Both the position numbers and the translations under genes were made by a program. A stretch of 64,000 nucleotides of DNA, taken from positions 3,677,659 to 3,741,658 of the forward strand of contig NZ_CP038033.1 of assembly GCF_004421105.1 (NCBI RefSeq), read 5' to 3'. The first letter of the stretch is position 1, and each line of letters begins with the position of its first letter. This DNA comes from Nitrosococcus wardiae. GTDB lineage: Bacteria; Pseudomonadota; Gammaproteobacteria; Nitrosococcales; Nitrosococcaceae. This document shows, piece after piece, positions 34,441 to 44,394 of this stretch. Under the pieces are notes generated by a model, which was not told the origin of the DNA, did not search any database, and saw only the letters and a list, made by a program, of their open reading frames with translations.

Positions 34441-34677
34441 GCACTGAGAGACGAGGCGAGTAACGGACGATAGAACAGCCCCGCTGCTGAGATGGCGGGA
34501 CTTCTGTTTTCGAACAGCTTTTATTCAGAATAATTAATGAATTGCTGTTACAAGACGAATAAAGATCTTAAGTTAGGGCCACCTTTCAGTAGTATTTTTT
34601 TAAGCCTTTGATTATTAGTAGCACGTTGGCCCAAAACTGTCCGAAGTATTGAAATAAGAATAATGGAGAAAATAACA

Positions 34678-36438
34678 GTGGAATTAAAAAAAAGCAGGAT
34701 TCTCGCCCTGTTGCTATCCGCTTTTGCATTTGCAATAACAGTTCAAACGCCGGTTCACGCAGCGCTCAATTCCGTGGACTACGCCATGTATTTCCATAGT
34801 GAGGTGAAAGATTCGGAAGAATGCCGTATGTCGGTAGAAAACGGAGAGATCGTTACACCCGGCGTACTTCGCAACCTGTCGATGACCTGCCCTGACATGT
34901 TTTCCTGGCAGCTGTTTACCGAAGTCGTGCGCGATCAATTCTGGACCAACTGGGCCGACGAAACCCAAAACTGGCCGGCCGTACCTTATCCATTGTGCGC
35001 CGATCCGGAAAAACCAGGAGAAAACTGTTGCACTCCCAATCACCCCGATAAAAATCCGGCCGGGCATTGTCCGGTGTTTCCGCTGGACCTTGCCCGGGCT
35101 CAAACCAGCGCAAAGCTGCTAAAAGCCGAACCCGAGGCTCGCATAGGACGGCCGTCGATCATGGCCCATCACAACCCCGCCATGCCCTTCGATGCTACGC
35201 TGTTGGAAGAGCGGCTGATAAAGAAAATCCGCCAACCGAAGCTGAAAGAAGGCGAAACACCGGCTTGCGCAGCGGTAGGCGTTACTCCAGCGGACATTAT
35301 CACCCAGAAGACTATCAGCGAGTCCGAAAGCATTGGCCGGATCGTCCGCCAGACCAACGCGGAAATCACCGTGCGCAACCGCAGCTTTCACTATTATCTA
35401 TTCCGCAATAATTTATACAATGCCGACGGCGTGGCTGAAGCATTTCTACGACACAGCCAAAATCTGCAGAAAAACGCTCCTTATCGCAGCCTTAACGGTT
35501 ACACTTCAAAAGACGCGACCTCAGCGTTGTCGAAAATCGACCTGCCGGCCGACGCCATCATGATTAAAAGCAACTGGTTACATGAAGGCCTCGCCAAGCA
35601 ACTGGGTATCCAGGACACGCCGGAAACCGGCTTTATTAAAAAGCATTTAATTACCCCAATCAGTTACGGTGATAACAAAACCTGCAACCTAGAAGGCACG
35701 CATTATCTGATGGCCTTCCATATTTCATCAAAAGACATTCCCAAGTGGGTATGGACAACATTCGAGCATATTCAGATGCCGGGACGCTGTGACATTACCG
35801 GTTGTAACGATTCCTACGGTTACCGCAATCCCAATCCGAACCTGCCGAAGAATGTCGCCGACAATTACATTGCACCGAAAACCAAGTCAGATAACTTAAA
35901 TTCGCCCAGTGTGGTATTCGATCGCGACAGCATTTATCCCCCGGAACCGATTCGTGCCGGATTAGAGAGCGTACTGGATGATCTTTCGATCGGCATCAAG
36001 CCTTCCGTCAACCCGAAAGAACCTACGCCGCAAGACTTGGCCTGGCGCAACTATCGCCTGAAAGGCTCACAAGTGGATTTCGTCGACTCAACCGGCCGCA
36101 GCAACCTGCTCGGCAACTCGATTACCGAAGCAGGCTTTATGGACGGCTCCAGCTGCATCACCTGCCACGCGCGCGCCGGTATCAAGGTGACCCCGATGCC
36201 TAAAGACAAAACATTAGCTTGCAGCGAGTCCCAGTCGGTACTCAACGGTAAATACTGTTATACGTTCTTCGGACTGGGCGTATTTGAAAATAACCTCAGC
36301 GAATTCGGTTACGCACGCAGCGCTCACGGCATTCCGAATCCGGACTGGTACTACGCCAATGCCACACCGCCTGCTCTGAACATACTGCCGGTGGATTTCA
36401 TATGGGGCTTTCTTTTCGCCTCACCACTGGTGAAATAA
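34678..36438 (+). CDS. Exported mono-heme cytochrome c-like protein
   Basis: A protein of about 586 residues with a signal peptide (KKSRILALLLSAFAFAITVQ, then TPVHA cleavage). One heme c motif is clear: SSCITCHARAG near residue 500. Many other Cys residues (for example NCC, GRCDITGC) could form disulfides. The fold is unknown; similar large secreted proteins with a C-terminal CxxCH occur in methylotroph and nitrifier genomes. The start is ambiguous: an ATG at 34663 and a GTG at 34678, the latter preceded by GGAG and directly before the signal peptide. Cargo of the island. Confidence 0.68.
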   Translation: MELKKSRILALLLSAFAFAITVQTPVHAALNSVDYAMYFHSEVKDSEECRMSVENGEIVTPGVLRNLSMTCPDMFSWQLFTEVVRDQFWTNWADETQNWPAVPYPLCADPEKPGENCCTPNHPDKNPAGHCPVFPLDLARAQTSAKLLKAEPEARIGRPSIMAHHNPAMPFDATLLEERLIKKIRQPKLKEGETPACAAVGVTPADIITQKTISESESIGRIVRQTNAEITVRNRSFHYYLFRNNLYNADGVAEAFLRHSQNLQKNAPYRSLNGYTSKDATSALSKIDLPADAIMIKSNWLHEGLAKQLGIQDTPETGFIKKHLITPISYGDNKTCNLEGTHYLMAFHISSKDIPKWVWTTFEHIQMPGRCDITGCNDSYGYRNPNPNLPKNVADNYIAPKTKSDNLNSPSVVFDRDSIYPPEPIRAGLESVLDDLSIGIKPSVNPKEPTPQDLAWRNYRLKGSQVDFVDSTGRSNLLGNSITEAGFMDGSSCITCHARAGIKVTPMPKDKTLACSESQSVLNGKYCYTFFGLGVFENNLSEFGYARSAHGIPNPDWYYANATPPALNILPVDFIWGFLFASPLVK

Positions 36439-36450
36439 GTAAAACAAAAT

Positions 36451-36580
36451 ATCACCGGAGACGCGGAGGACACGGAATTAGGCATTTAAATCAGAAGCAG
36501 TAATTTTCTTAATTCCTGCTTCTGTTTTTAAATTCAATACTTGTTTTTTCTCTCTGCGTCCCCTGCGCCTCCGTTGTGAT
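36451..36580. repeat. MITE-like inverted-repeat element
   Basis: The left end (atcaccggagacgcggagga) and the right end read in reverse (atcacaacggaggcgcaggg) form imperfect inverted repeats of about 27 bp around a 75-bp centre. This CACGGAG/CTCCGTG type of element is scattered in many bacterial genomes. It lies 12 bp after the cytochrome-like gene. Confidence 0.65.
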
Positions 36581-37148
36581 CTTTTTTAAAATTCAACTTT
36601 TGCCCTTTGGCTGGAGTAATCAGCGCTTTGCGAGCCAGATAGAAGGCTAGCGCATAGCGGTTCATTAATTTTTTTCGCCCTTCAATGAGTAGATATGAAT
36701 ATACTTCATGTTAAGGCGAACATCTAATTTTACCCCTTCCTTTTCCTTATCCCTGTTTTTCTCTACATGTAATCTTATGAAAATATTTCAACTGATTAGA
36801 ATTTCGCCATAACGAACTGCAGTTCGGTCTCTCCTCATCTTGCTAGTCTAGAGAATTCACGCTTCTTGGCAACATCGAACAACTCAGCTATATAGATGAT
36901 ATCGGCGATTTTTGCTCCGTTGAAGAGACGGTATACGTCTTATAAGGAGCAGCTCGCAAAACGAAGAAAAATAGAGTTGATGTGCGTATTTACCAAAGCT
37001 CATATGGGCTGAAAGAATGAGTAATCCGTTGATATAAGGGAAAAATAGGTATTGGCCAGTATCCGGTTGCGTATGATTAAGACGCAGGTTAGTCAGTCTG
37101 TTTACATGTTTAGACTGCATTCCTGTTGCTAGTTAAGAAGGAGATGAT
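36581..37148. other. Intergenic region, AT-rich
   Basis: About 570 bp with no supported gene. A minus-strand frame at 36884-37120 has no family or ribosome site. The GDSL gene promoter should be here; GAAGGAG at 37137-37143 is its ribosome site. Confidence 0.4.
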
Positions 37149-38285
37149 GTGAAAAATTTATATAGCTTAAAAATTACTCTTTTAGCTCTAGCGCTGTGTA
37201 TGCCCGTTGAAGGGAAGGTGTCTACTGCTTTTCCCCCTGAGATCTTTGTATTCGGCGACAGCCTCTCCGATCAAGGTAATGTCTGGCTGTTAACAGGGTG
37301 TTTTACTTCACAGCAAGTTCCTAGTGAAGAGTACTTCATGGGTCGATTCTCCAATGGTCCTGTCTATATAGAGCATATGGCTGACCTGTTAGATCTGATC
37401 GTGGAACCTATCGAGTCGGTGGATTGCACCCAATCCATCCTTCTCGGCGGCTGGCAGCCCGGCAACGGGAATAATTTTGCTTACGGTGGTGCTCGCACTA
37501 ATGGACACCGCAGTGGATTAGAGTTGTTGGGGGTAGTAGGCCAAGTGAACAGTTTCACCGTTGGCCTAGCTGCATCCGGTGGCATGATAGATCCGGACAC
37601 ACTTTTTGTACTATTCGCTGGGGCTAACAATATTCAGGATGCCATTGGAGCAGCGAACGATGATCGCGAGGAGGCAAAAACGGCGATGCGGACTTCAACA
37701 GATGACATCATCAAGAAGGTCTCTACCGCGGCTAAAGAGATTGGCGATGCTATCAAGGACCTGGCGGCAAGCGGGGCGCGAATTTTTCTGGTGCCTAATG
37801 GACCCGACTGGGGGGTGGTGCCTGCAGTGATCAGATTAGAAAATGGAACCGAAACAGGGGTACCCCTGCCCGGTTACAGAGCCTTTGCCAGTGGAATCTC
37901 TGCCGCCTTCAATCAACGCCTGGTTGCAGAATTGGACAATGTAGAGGCCAAACTGGAACAGGCCGGGTTGAAGGTACTGATTATTCGCTTTGATTTCCAC
38001 AATCTGCTACGAAATATGGTCGAGAATCCCGATTTGTATGGCTTTGAGAATGTCACAGACCGATGCTTCCAAGGCGATGACTTAACTTTTACTGGTGGGG
38101 GGACTGTCTGTGTAAACCCCGATGCCTACCTGTTCTGGGATCGGGTACATCCAAGCGCTGCGGCGCACGCTTTCATAGGTAATTGTTTCTACAAGGCCAT
38201 TTTCCCTTTAGTGGGACAAACTAAGCCTGGCTTGAGCGGGCCAGCGCAGAATGATGCACCGCCACAATGTGCCTTCCTTGACTAG
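37149..38285 (+). CDS. Secreted GDSL/SGNH-family lipase or esterase
   Basis: A 378-residue exported hydrolase with a signal peptide (residues 1-22). Block I is FVFGDSLSDQGN with the nucleophile Ser, block III is VLFAGANNIQDAIG (Asn), and block V is WDRVHPSAAAHAF with catalytic Asp and His. The full set suggests an active enzyme on lipid or acyl esters. The start is a GTG at 37149 after AAGGAGATGAT. Cargo of the island. Confidence 0.9.
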   Translation: MKNLYSLKITLLALALCMPVEGKVSTAFPPEIFVFGDSLSDQGNVWLLTGCFTSQQVPSEEYFMGRFSNGPVYIEHMADLLDLIVEPIESVDCTQSILLGGWQPGNGNNFAYGGARTNGHRSGLELLGVVGQVNSFTVGLAASGGMIDPDTLFVLFAGANNIQDAIGAANDDREEAKTAMRTSTDDIIKKVSTAAKEIGDAIKDLAASGARIFLVPNGPDWGVVPAVIRLENGTETGVPLPGYRAFASGISAAFNQRLVAELDNVEAKLEQAGLKVLIIRFDFHNLLRNMVENPDLYGFENVTDRCFQGDDLTFTGGGTVCVNPDAYLFWDRVHPSAAAHAFIGNCFYKAIFPLVGQTKPGLSGPAQNDAPPQCAFLD

Positions 38286-38295
38286 TGATAGCGAG

Positions 38296-38326
38296 GTAGC
38301 CTGGATGGAGCGAAGCGAAATCCAGG
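38296..38326. repeat. REP-like palindrome
   Basis: gtagcctggatggagcgaag followed by cgaaatccagg is the widespread GTAGCCCGGATGGAGC-type repeat. The stem is CCTGGAT/ATCCAGG (38300-38306 and 38320-38326). It lies 11 bp after the GDSL stop and may also end its transcript. Confidence 0.7.
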
Positions 38327-38853
38327 AATTAACTGTTTAGCCTAACGAAGGCTTGCAGCGGAGCGGTTGCTTCGCAAATACGGGAATCGGTTTGCAAGTT
38401 GGAATTACGTTTCTTGTTCTGTTTTTATTATTAATAGTGCCCGTCGAAAAAATACAGCGTATTAGCGCAGTGATTAAGAGCGTCAAAGCAAAACTAGAGA
38501 TGAAGTGAAAAATTTTTGAGTCCAGATGCTGGGGTCACAAAGGGTAAAGATTATATGTAAAGCACACGATGGTTCTGTCAGTTAACTCGGAAACACTGCC
38601 CTGTGATGTCGATAACATTGCAATCTTTATCTTCGCTGTACCCGTGGATTCGGTCGTACTCTCTGAGGACTTCTGTTGCCCGCTCTGCAACACTAAGTTT
38701 TCGTTGACCCAATCGCCGATTTTTTTCAAAATACCCCCCGGAAGTACTTCCAGATTTTCCCGGTTGGTCCCTATGGCTAGCCGGGTTTTTTATTTTCCAG
38801 CGGGTCATCCACTGCCTAAGCGCTGCCTGATATCGACTTTCGCTTCCTCATTC
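38327..38853. other. Region at the broken hsdR end
   Basis: About 530 bp. Short minus-strand frames continue beyond the hsdR stop (for example KLSVAERATEVLREYDR), but none matches an HsdR C-terminus. The junction where hsdR lost its 3' part is at or just before 38854. No gene can be supported. Confidence 0.35.
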
Positions 38854-40140
38854 CTAAGGAAAAGCAGCATCCGAGCGACCGCCCTGGCTGGAGTGGGCTT
38901 CGTCAATGATGATGGCGAACTTGGCTCTACGATGCTCGTTGCCGATTTCATCAAGGATGAACGGAAACTTCTGGACCGTGGTGATGATGATTTTCTTGCC
39001 GGCCTTGAGAAACTTGCGCAGATCGCCGGAATGCTCGGCATGGCCAACCGTGGCTGCGACCTGGGCGAACTGTTTGATGGTATCGCGGATTTGCTTGTCC
39101 AGCACCCGCCGGTCGGTCACCACAATGACGGAATCGAATAGTGCACCGCGATCATGCTCCAGTCCCACGAGCTGGTGCGCCAACCAGGCAATGGAGTTGC
39201 TCTTGCCGCTACCTGCCGAATGCTGGATTAGGTAACGTCTACCGACGCCGCTCTCCCGGGCATTGGCCAGAAGCATCCGCACCACCATCAACTGATGATA
39301 GCGGGGAAAAATCTGCTTGACCTTTTTCTTGCCGGTTTTCTCGTCCTTTTCCTCCACCACTTGGGCGTAGTTTTCCAGGATATCGGTCACGCCCTCCTTG
39401 GTGAGGGTCTCCTTCCACAGGTAGTCGGTGGCGAGCCCCCCAGGATTGGGCGGATTACCCGCGCCGTCGTTATAGCCCTTATTAAAGGGAAGGAACCAGG
39501 AGTGCTTGCCCTTAAGATGGGTGCACATCCGCACCTCGTGGTCATCCACGGCAAAATGCACAGCGCAGCGGCTGAACTGAAATAACAGTTCCTTCGGGTC
39601 CCGGTCGCGTTTGTACTGCTGAACTGCATCGTCCACCGTCTGCTTGGTGAGCTTGTTCTTGAGTTCAAAGGTGACAATGGGCAGGCCGTTGATGAACACA
39701 GCCAGGTCGAGGGAGAGTGCAGTCTCGTTGCGGCTGTAGCGGAGTTGGCGGGTGACGCTGAAGATATTGGCCGTAAACCGCTCGGCGGCCTTCACATTGC
39801 CCGGCGTTGGGGTGCCGTAGAAGAAGTCCATATGGGCCGGGCCGTGCTTGATGCCGCCGCGAAGCACATCGATTACGCCACGCTTGGCGATCTCCCCTTG
39901 TAGCCGGTGCAGAAACTGCGTGCGCTTGGGACCTTCTTGATCGATGCCGAGAGTCTCCAGGGTATCAGGCTGCGTGGCAGACAGGAATTGCAGTAGCTTA
40001 GCCAGATCAACAGCGTGTTCCCGGCCATAATCCTTCGAGTCACCCAGCACATAACCTGACTCCTCCACAAGGGAGGTAACGATGATAGATTCTAGGCCCT
40101 TTTCGCTGGTGTCAGTCGGCTTCATCCGCACCACTTTCAT
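38854..40140 (-). pseudogene. hsdR: Type I restriction subunit HsdR, 3'-truncated
   Basis: About 428 codons of HsdR, where full-length proteins have about 1000. The N-terminal nuclease domain is present (SRNETALSLDLAVFINGLPI with FELKNKLT, the D...ExK region), then the Walker A motif HSAGSGKSNSIAWL (about 320). The DEAH box IIIDEAHSSQGGR is 8 codons before the stop. The second RecA-like domain and the C-terminus are missing. Starts at 40140 or 40125 (MKPTDTSEKGLESI) are both possible. With no motor the subunit cannot translocate or cut in the normal way. Confidence 0.85.
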
Positions 40141-40145
40141 CCATT

Positions 40146-40331
40146 TTATGGCTGTGCGTTCTGCCGCTCTTCCACGATGTGGCCATCCTTCCATACCACA
40201 ACGCCTGCGCCCACCTCTCTGGCCCTCTGCCGGGCCTTCTCCGCCGCCCGCTTCATGGCGATTTCCGCCGCTGCCAAATCGGGATCGCGCCGCTTGTTCT
40301 CCTTGCCGGAATCGACAGACTGATCACTCAT
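40146..40331 (-). CDS. Small partner protein of zeta-like kinase
   Basis: A 61-residue, highly charged protein. An Ala/Lys/Arg/Glu helix (AAAEIAMKRAAEKARQRA) is followed by a short hairpin VVVWKDGHIVEER. Its start overlaps the zeta-like stop (ATGA at 40331-40328). Short proteins of this type precede or follow stand-alone zeta-like kinases and are candidate antitoxins. Function inferred from context only. Confidence 0.65.
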   Translation of the reverse strand: MSDQSVDSGKENKRRDPDLAAAEIAMKRAAEKARQRAREVGAGVVVWKDGHIVEERQNAQP

Positions 40332-40858
40332 GATTTCACTCCTTCCTCGATAAGCACGGGTTCGCTACCGGAATTGTCGTATAGCGCCCATTCATCGACC
40401 GCTGGTTTGTAGAGATTCTCGAAATTACGCAGCCCCGCCGCGAAACGCCGCCGAATGACCGGCTCGGGGATGTTGTGGCCGCCCTCGCGTACCCGCTGCC
40501 GAACCCGGGCAATGGCCAGTTCCGGCGAGGCAAGCCGGAGAAAAAATAGCTTGACGGTATAACCGTCTGACCGCCAGCCGGGAATCAAACCCGCGTAGCC
40601 CCGGCCGCTCAGCGTGGTCTCGAAGGCAAAACTCTCGGCTTTCCGGGCGTGGTTGTAAATTTCCTCCAGCATCAGCCGCCCGGCGCGGAAGGCTGCCCGT
40701 TCCGGCTCGAATGGGGCCAGTCCGGCGGCGATGAGATCGGCATTGACAAAACTCGGGCAAGCCGCCTCCTTCGGCAGAAATTCCTCGGCGAAGGTGGTCT
40801 TTCCTGCGCCGTTGGGTCCGGCAATGATGATGATTTTTTTCTCTGCTTGCCTGGTCAT
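40328..40858 (-). CDS. Zeta-toxin-like P-loop kinase
   Basis: A 176-residue P-loop protein. Walker A is IIAGPNGAGKTTFAEEFLP (about 12-30), followed by FVNADLIAAGLAPF, the FAFETTLSGRG motif and a basic LID-like stretch RVRQRVREGGHNIPEPVIRRRF. This is the layout of stand-alone zeta-family kinases, some of which phosphorylate UDP-sugars and are toxic. It sits between hsdS and hsdR with ATGA overlaps on both sides. No epsilon antitoxin is present; the 61-residue protein downstream may replace it. Confidence 0.82.
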   Translation of the reverse strand: MTRQAEKKIIIIAGPNGAGKTTFAEEFLPKEAACPSFVNADLIAAGLAPFEPERAAFRAGRLMLEEIYNHARKAESFAFETTLSGRGYAGLIPGWRSDGYTVKLFFLRLASPELAIARVRQRVREGGHNIPEPVIRRRFAAGLRNFENLYKPAVDEWALYDNSGSEPVLIEEGVKS

Positions 40859-42248
40859 GTCCCGGTCTTCATTTCAACTCCGTCGTCGATCACGTCATCG
40901 GACTCGGCAGTGTCTTCATCCAACGCCGACAACGCTTCCTCGGCAATCTCCGGCACCTGGACGCCGCGCACATCCACTTGGCCGGTGACCATGTCGGAAA
41001 TCAGTCGGGTGCGGTATTCGCGCATCAGCTCGATCTCGCGTTCCGCGCGCAGAACGGCCTTTTCAATCGGTTCTACAACAGTTCCTACATACTTTACTAT
41101 TGCCTCCTGCTCCTTTTCCGGTGGAACTAAGATGTTAATTCGCTTCAGTTTATTGAGCCCAAGCACGCCTAGGGTGGTCAAATCTGTTCCAACGGAAATT
41201 TGCCCTACCACGTATGGCGCGCTTAGCGAATAGAATAGGAACATTGAATCAATCTGAGGTTTGAGCACTGCCAGCCTTCCTGAGAGGCAAATCTTTTGTT
41301 TCCTGAGCTGAACAACTTTCCCAACAGAGGCGACTCTTCCAATCGCCAAGTCACCGTTCTCAATTTGGAAACGCCTGTTTTGCTCCAAAAACACTTCTTC
41401 AGCCACACGATGGCCATCCCTTATGACGGTTCCATCTATGTCTAGATCTCCGACGCCCAGGAATGGAACTCCGTTAACGTCGAGTGGCGGGTTTCTATGT
41501 GACGATGCGGATCAATAACTCTTGATACCTGGCCTAGTCGAGCAACTTCCCAATGCTCCGGAATATCCCCGATCCATTCCACACCGCTGGGCTTGTGCTT
41601 GACATTGGGATCGAGCCCTCGGGTTACGGCCTGGCTGATGATGCCCTGCTTTTGCTCCTTGAGCAGTTCGATGAGCCGCCGCTTGTTGCGGATGAATGTG
41701 TTTGCCCTTGCGGTGAGCGCGTCAATGAATCTCAGGATCTGTTGTTGTTCTTCGGGTGGGGGCACAAGGGCACGAATAGAATAAAAATCATCTGTGTAAA
41801 GCCGCCAGAAGCCTTTTACGATTCCCTTAGTGGATTTGGTGAATTCTGTTATAAAAGGTGGGGTCTTGAATAGGAGTTCAAAGAATTTTGGGTCGTCATC
41901 TGTAATTGGTCGGAGAACCGTATAATCCGGGCTAACTACACCAGGCTGCTTTGCATAAGCAAAAACGCCAAGATGGGCCTTCAACCGGTTAAGAACTAAG
42001 TCTCCATTTTTGCAGAGCTTTCCGCCAGCGTAGGATTCTGACTGTAAACGCCATTTGTCGATTTTAGAGCTGTCAATTAATCCATGCTTTTGACTCATTG
42101 AAAGATGGGTTTCTCGCCCATTTTTAGAGCGCTCGTCCACTTCACGGAATAGATATCTACAACGATGCACCGCCCATTGAGCAGGAATCTTAGGAGCCGC
42201 AGGGCTACCGGAATCTTTGTATTCTGGATAGGGGGCCAGTTTCATCAC
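40855..42248 (-). pseudogene. hsdS: Type I specificity subunit HsdS, one-base frameshift
   Basis: Two target-recognition domains separated by a central helix (IRNKRRLIELLKEQKQG) and ended by REIELMREYRTRLISDMVTG. The first part (42248 to about 41504) runs to VIDPHR, then goes out of frame and stops at 41442. The second frame continues SHRNPPLDVNGVPFLGVGD down to 40855. Inserting one C after CAT at about 41505 would give HPSHRNPP and restore one frame of about 464 codons. The break lies at the start of the second recognition domain. Start overlaps the hsdM stop (ATGA). Confidence 0.85.
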
Positions 42249-44377
42249 TCAGCCTCGCCAACAATCTGTTCCAGCAGTCCCTCGGTCTCTTGCTCCAGAG
42301 CGTAGATATCAGCCTTGATTTCATCCAGCGTGCGCATGGGCTCTGGTTGGTAGAAATGGCGGGTGAAGGAGATTTCGTAGCCCACCAGTGTCTTACCCGG
42401 GTCGATCCAGGCATCCGGGGTGTAGGGCAGCACTTCGCGCTGGAAGAACGCTTCTATGCCGCCTTCTTCCAGCAGCGGCACCTGCTCGCTGTCGCGCAGG
42501 GCAGTATCCGGCTCGTACTCGACCACGCAAGGCTTGCCATTTATTTCGACCTCGAACAGGCCGTGGATGGGATCGGGCGTCGCTTTGCCCGGCTTGTGAA
42601 TCTTCTTCAGCACCGGCGCAGCGTCCTCGCGAGTGTCGCACAGATCGCTTTGCAGCAGCTTCTTGCGCTTGGCGGTGAGCTTGATTCCATGCGCCTTGGC
42701 ATCAGCGCCGCAGGTATCCATGAAGGCGTTGAAATCCAGGTGCGGTCCAGCACCTAGGTTCTCGGCCACTCGGCGGGCCAGCTTGGCCAGCGGCTCTTCC
42801 TTGGCCTTGGCGCAGATTCTCTCGAACCGTTCCAGATGCGCCGAACTCAGGTCAACGGCGAGGCGCAGCGGGCGAGCCACCGTCACCTTCCAGTAGCCGA
42901 AAGCCTCATTGGGGAAGATCTTGGATTTCTCGGTCTCGGCCGGATTCACCACCAGATCACAGATAGCGCAGATATGCTCCTCGGAGAGCTCGCAGTTCTT
43001 CTTGCCGAGATTGCGGCGCAGTGGCACGAACCATTCGGTGGCGTCAATGAGCTGGACCTTGCCCCGGCGCTCCTCGCTCTTGCGGTTGGTCAGCACCCAG
43101 ATATAGGTGGCGATGCCGGTGTTGTAGAACATGTTCTCCGGCAGGGCAATGATGGCCTCCAGCCAATCGTTTTCGATGATCCAGCAGCGGATGTTGCTCT
43201 CGCCCTGACCAGCGTCGCCAGTAAAGAGCGACGAGCCGTTGTGGACCTCAGCGATGCGGCTGCCGAGGCGGGTGGCATGCTTCATCTTGGCGAGCTTGTT
43301 GACCAGGAACATGAGCTGCCCGTCGCTGGAGCGGGTAATCATCTTGTATTCCGGGTCGCCACCATGCTGGGTTACAAAGCGCAGGTCATTGATATCGCCC
43401 TTGCCGCCAAGGCGTTCGAGATCGGTCTTCCAGCTCTTGCCATAGGGTGGATTGGAGAGCATGAAATCGAATTCCTGGGACGGAAAGGCATCGCTGGAGA
43501 GCGTGGAGCCGTACTTGATGTTTTCGGCCCCGCCCCCCTCGCCTTTGAGCAGCAGATCGGCCTTAGCAATAGCATAGGTTTCCGGCTGCACCTCCTGGGC
43601 GAAGAGGTGGATGGAGACCTCCTTGCCGTGGCTTACGGCTAGCTCCGCCAAGCGTTCTTCGGCCACGGTGAGCATGCCACCGGTGCCGCAGGCCCCATCA
43701 TAGACGAGGTAGCTACCGGATTCGATATCGTCGGCTACTGGCAGAAAGATGAGGTCGGCCATGAGCCTGACCACATCCCGGGGCGTGAAGTGCTCACCGG
43801 CCTCTTCGTTGTTTTCTTCGTTGAAGCGGCGGATCAGTTCCTCGAAGATGGTGCCCATAGCGTGGTTGTCGAGTGCCGGAAGCAGCTCGTTGCCGTCCAC
43901 ATCCAACACCGGCTTGGGGCTGAGATTGATGCGGGCATCTAGAAATTTATCGATGAGATGGCCGAGGATGTCCGCATCGATGAGCGTGGGGATCTGGTTG
44001 CGGAATTTGAACTTGTCGAGAATTTTCTGAACATTGGGGGAAAAGCCGTCCAGGTAGGCTTCGAAATCGGCCTTAAGCTGCTGGAGCTTGGCGCGGGATT
44101 TCAGGTCGCGCAGGGTAAAGGGTGAGACATTGTAAAAGGCCTCGCCGGAGGCCTGGCAGAGCGCGGCATGCTGGTTGGCGATCTTGGCGGTGTCCAACTG
44201 CTGCTTCATACCGAGCACCTTTTCTTTGGTCGGCTCCAGTACAGCATCGAGACGGCGGATGACCGTCATCGGCAGGATCACGTCGCGGTACTTGCCGCGT
44301 ACATAGACATCACGCAGAACGTCATCGGCGATGCCCCAGATAAAGTTGACAAAGCTATTGTAAATTGCGTGGTTCAT
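42245..44377 (-). CDS. hsdM: Type I restriction-modification DNA methyltransferase HsdM
   Basis: A 710-residue N6-adenine methyltransferase. The HsdM N-terminal bundle (NFIWGIADDVLRDVYVRGKYRD) is followed by TIFEELIRRFNEE and GEHFTPRDVVRLM, the SAM motif YDGACGTGGML (about 230) and the catalytic SNPPYGKSW (about 310). It is longer than the classical 500-residue HsdM owing to a C-terminal extension. It looks intact and is the first gene of the hsd operon. Without functional HsdS it should not methylate a specific site. Confidence 0.92.
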   Translation of the reverse strand: MNHAIYNSFVNFIWGIADDVLRDVYVRGKYRDVILPMTVIRRLDAVLEPTKEKVLGMKQQLDTAKIANQHAALCQASGEAFYNVSPFTLRDLKSRAKLQQLKADFEAYLDGFSPNVQKILDKFKFRNQIPTLIDADILGHLIDKFLDARINLSPKPVLDVDGNELLPALDNHAMGTIFEELIRRFNEENNEEAGEHFTPRDVVRLMADLIFLPVADDIESGSYLVYDGACGTGGMLTVAEERLAELAVSHGKEVSIHLFAQEVQPETYAIAKADLLLKGEGGGAENIKYGSTLSSDAFPSQEFDFMLSNPPYGKSWKTDLERLGGKGDINDLRFVTQHGGDPEYKMITRSSDGQLMFLVNKLAKMKHATRLGSRIAEVHNGSSLFTGDAGQGESNIRCWIIENDWLEAIIALPENMFYNTGIATYIWVLTNRKSEERRGKVQLIDATEWFVPLRRNLGKKNCELSEEHICAICDLVVNPAETEKSKIFPNEAFGYWKVTVARPLRLAVDLSSAHLERFERICAKAKEEPLAKLARRVAENLGAGPHLDFNAFMDTCGADAKAHGIKLTAKRKKLLQSDLCDTREDAAPVLKKIHKPGKATPDPIHGLFEVEINGKPCVVEYEPDTALRDSEQVPLLEEGGIEAFFQREVLPYTPDAWIDPGKTLVGYEISFTRHFYQPEPMRTLDEIKADIYALEQETEGLLEQIVGEAE

Positions 44378-44394
44378 AAATTCCTGCTCTATGC

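Noticed and set aside
36884-37120. 78-codon minus-strand frame before the GDSL gene
   Set aside because: No ribosome site, no family, and it would occupy the promoter region of the GDSL gene.
38569-39141. Plus-strand frame across the hsdR end
   Set aside because: It is the antisense of clear HsdR motif sequence on the other strand and has no own family.
42836-43642. 268-codon plus-strand frame inside hsdM
   Set aside because: Antisense shadow of the conserved methyltransferase core, including the NPPY region.
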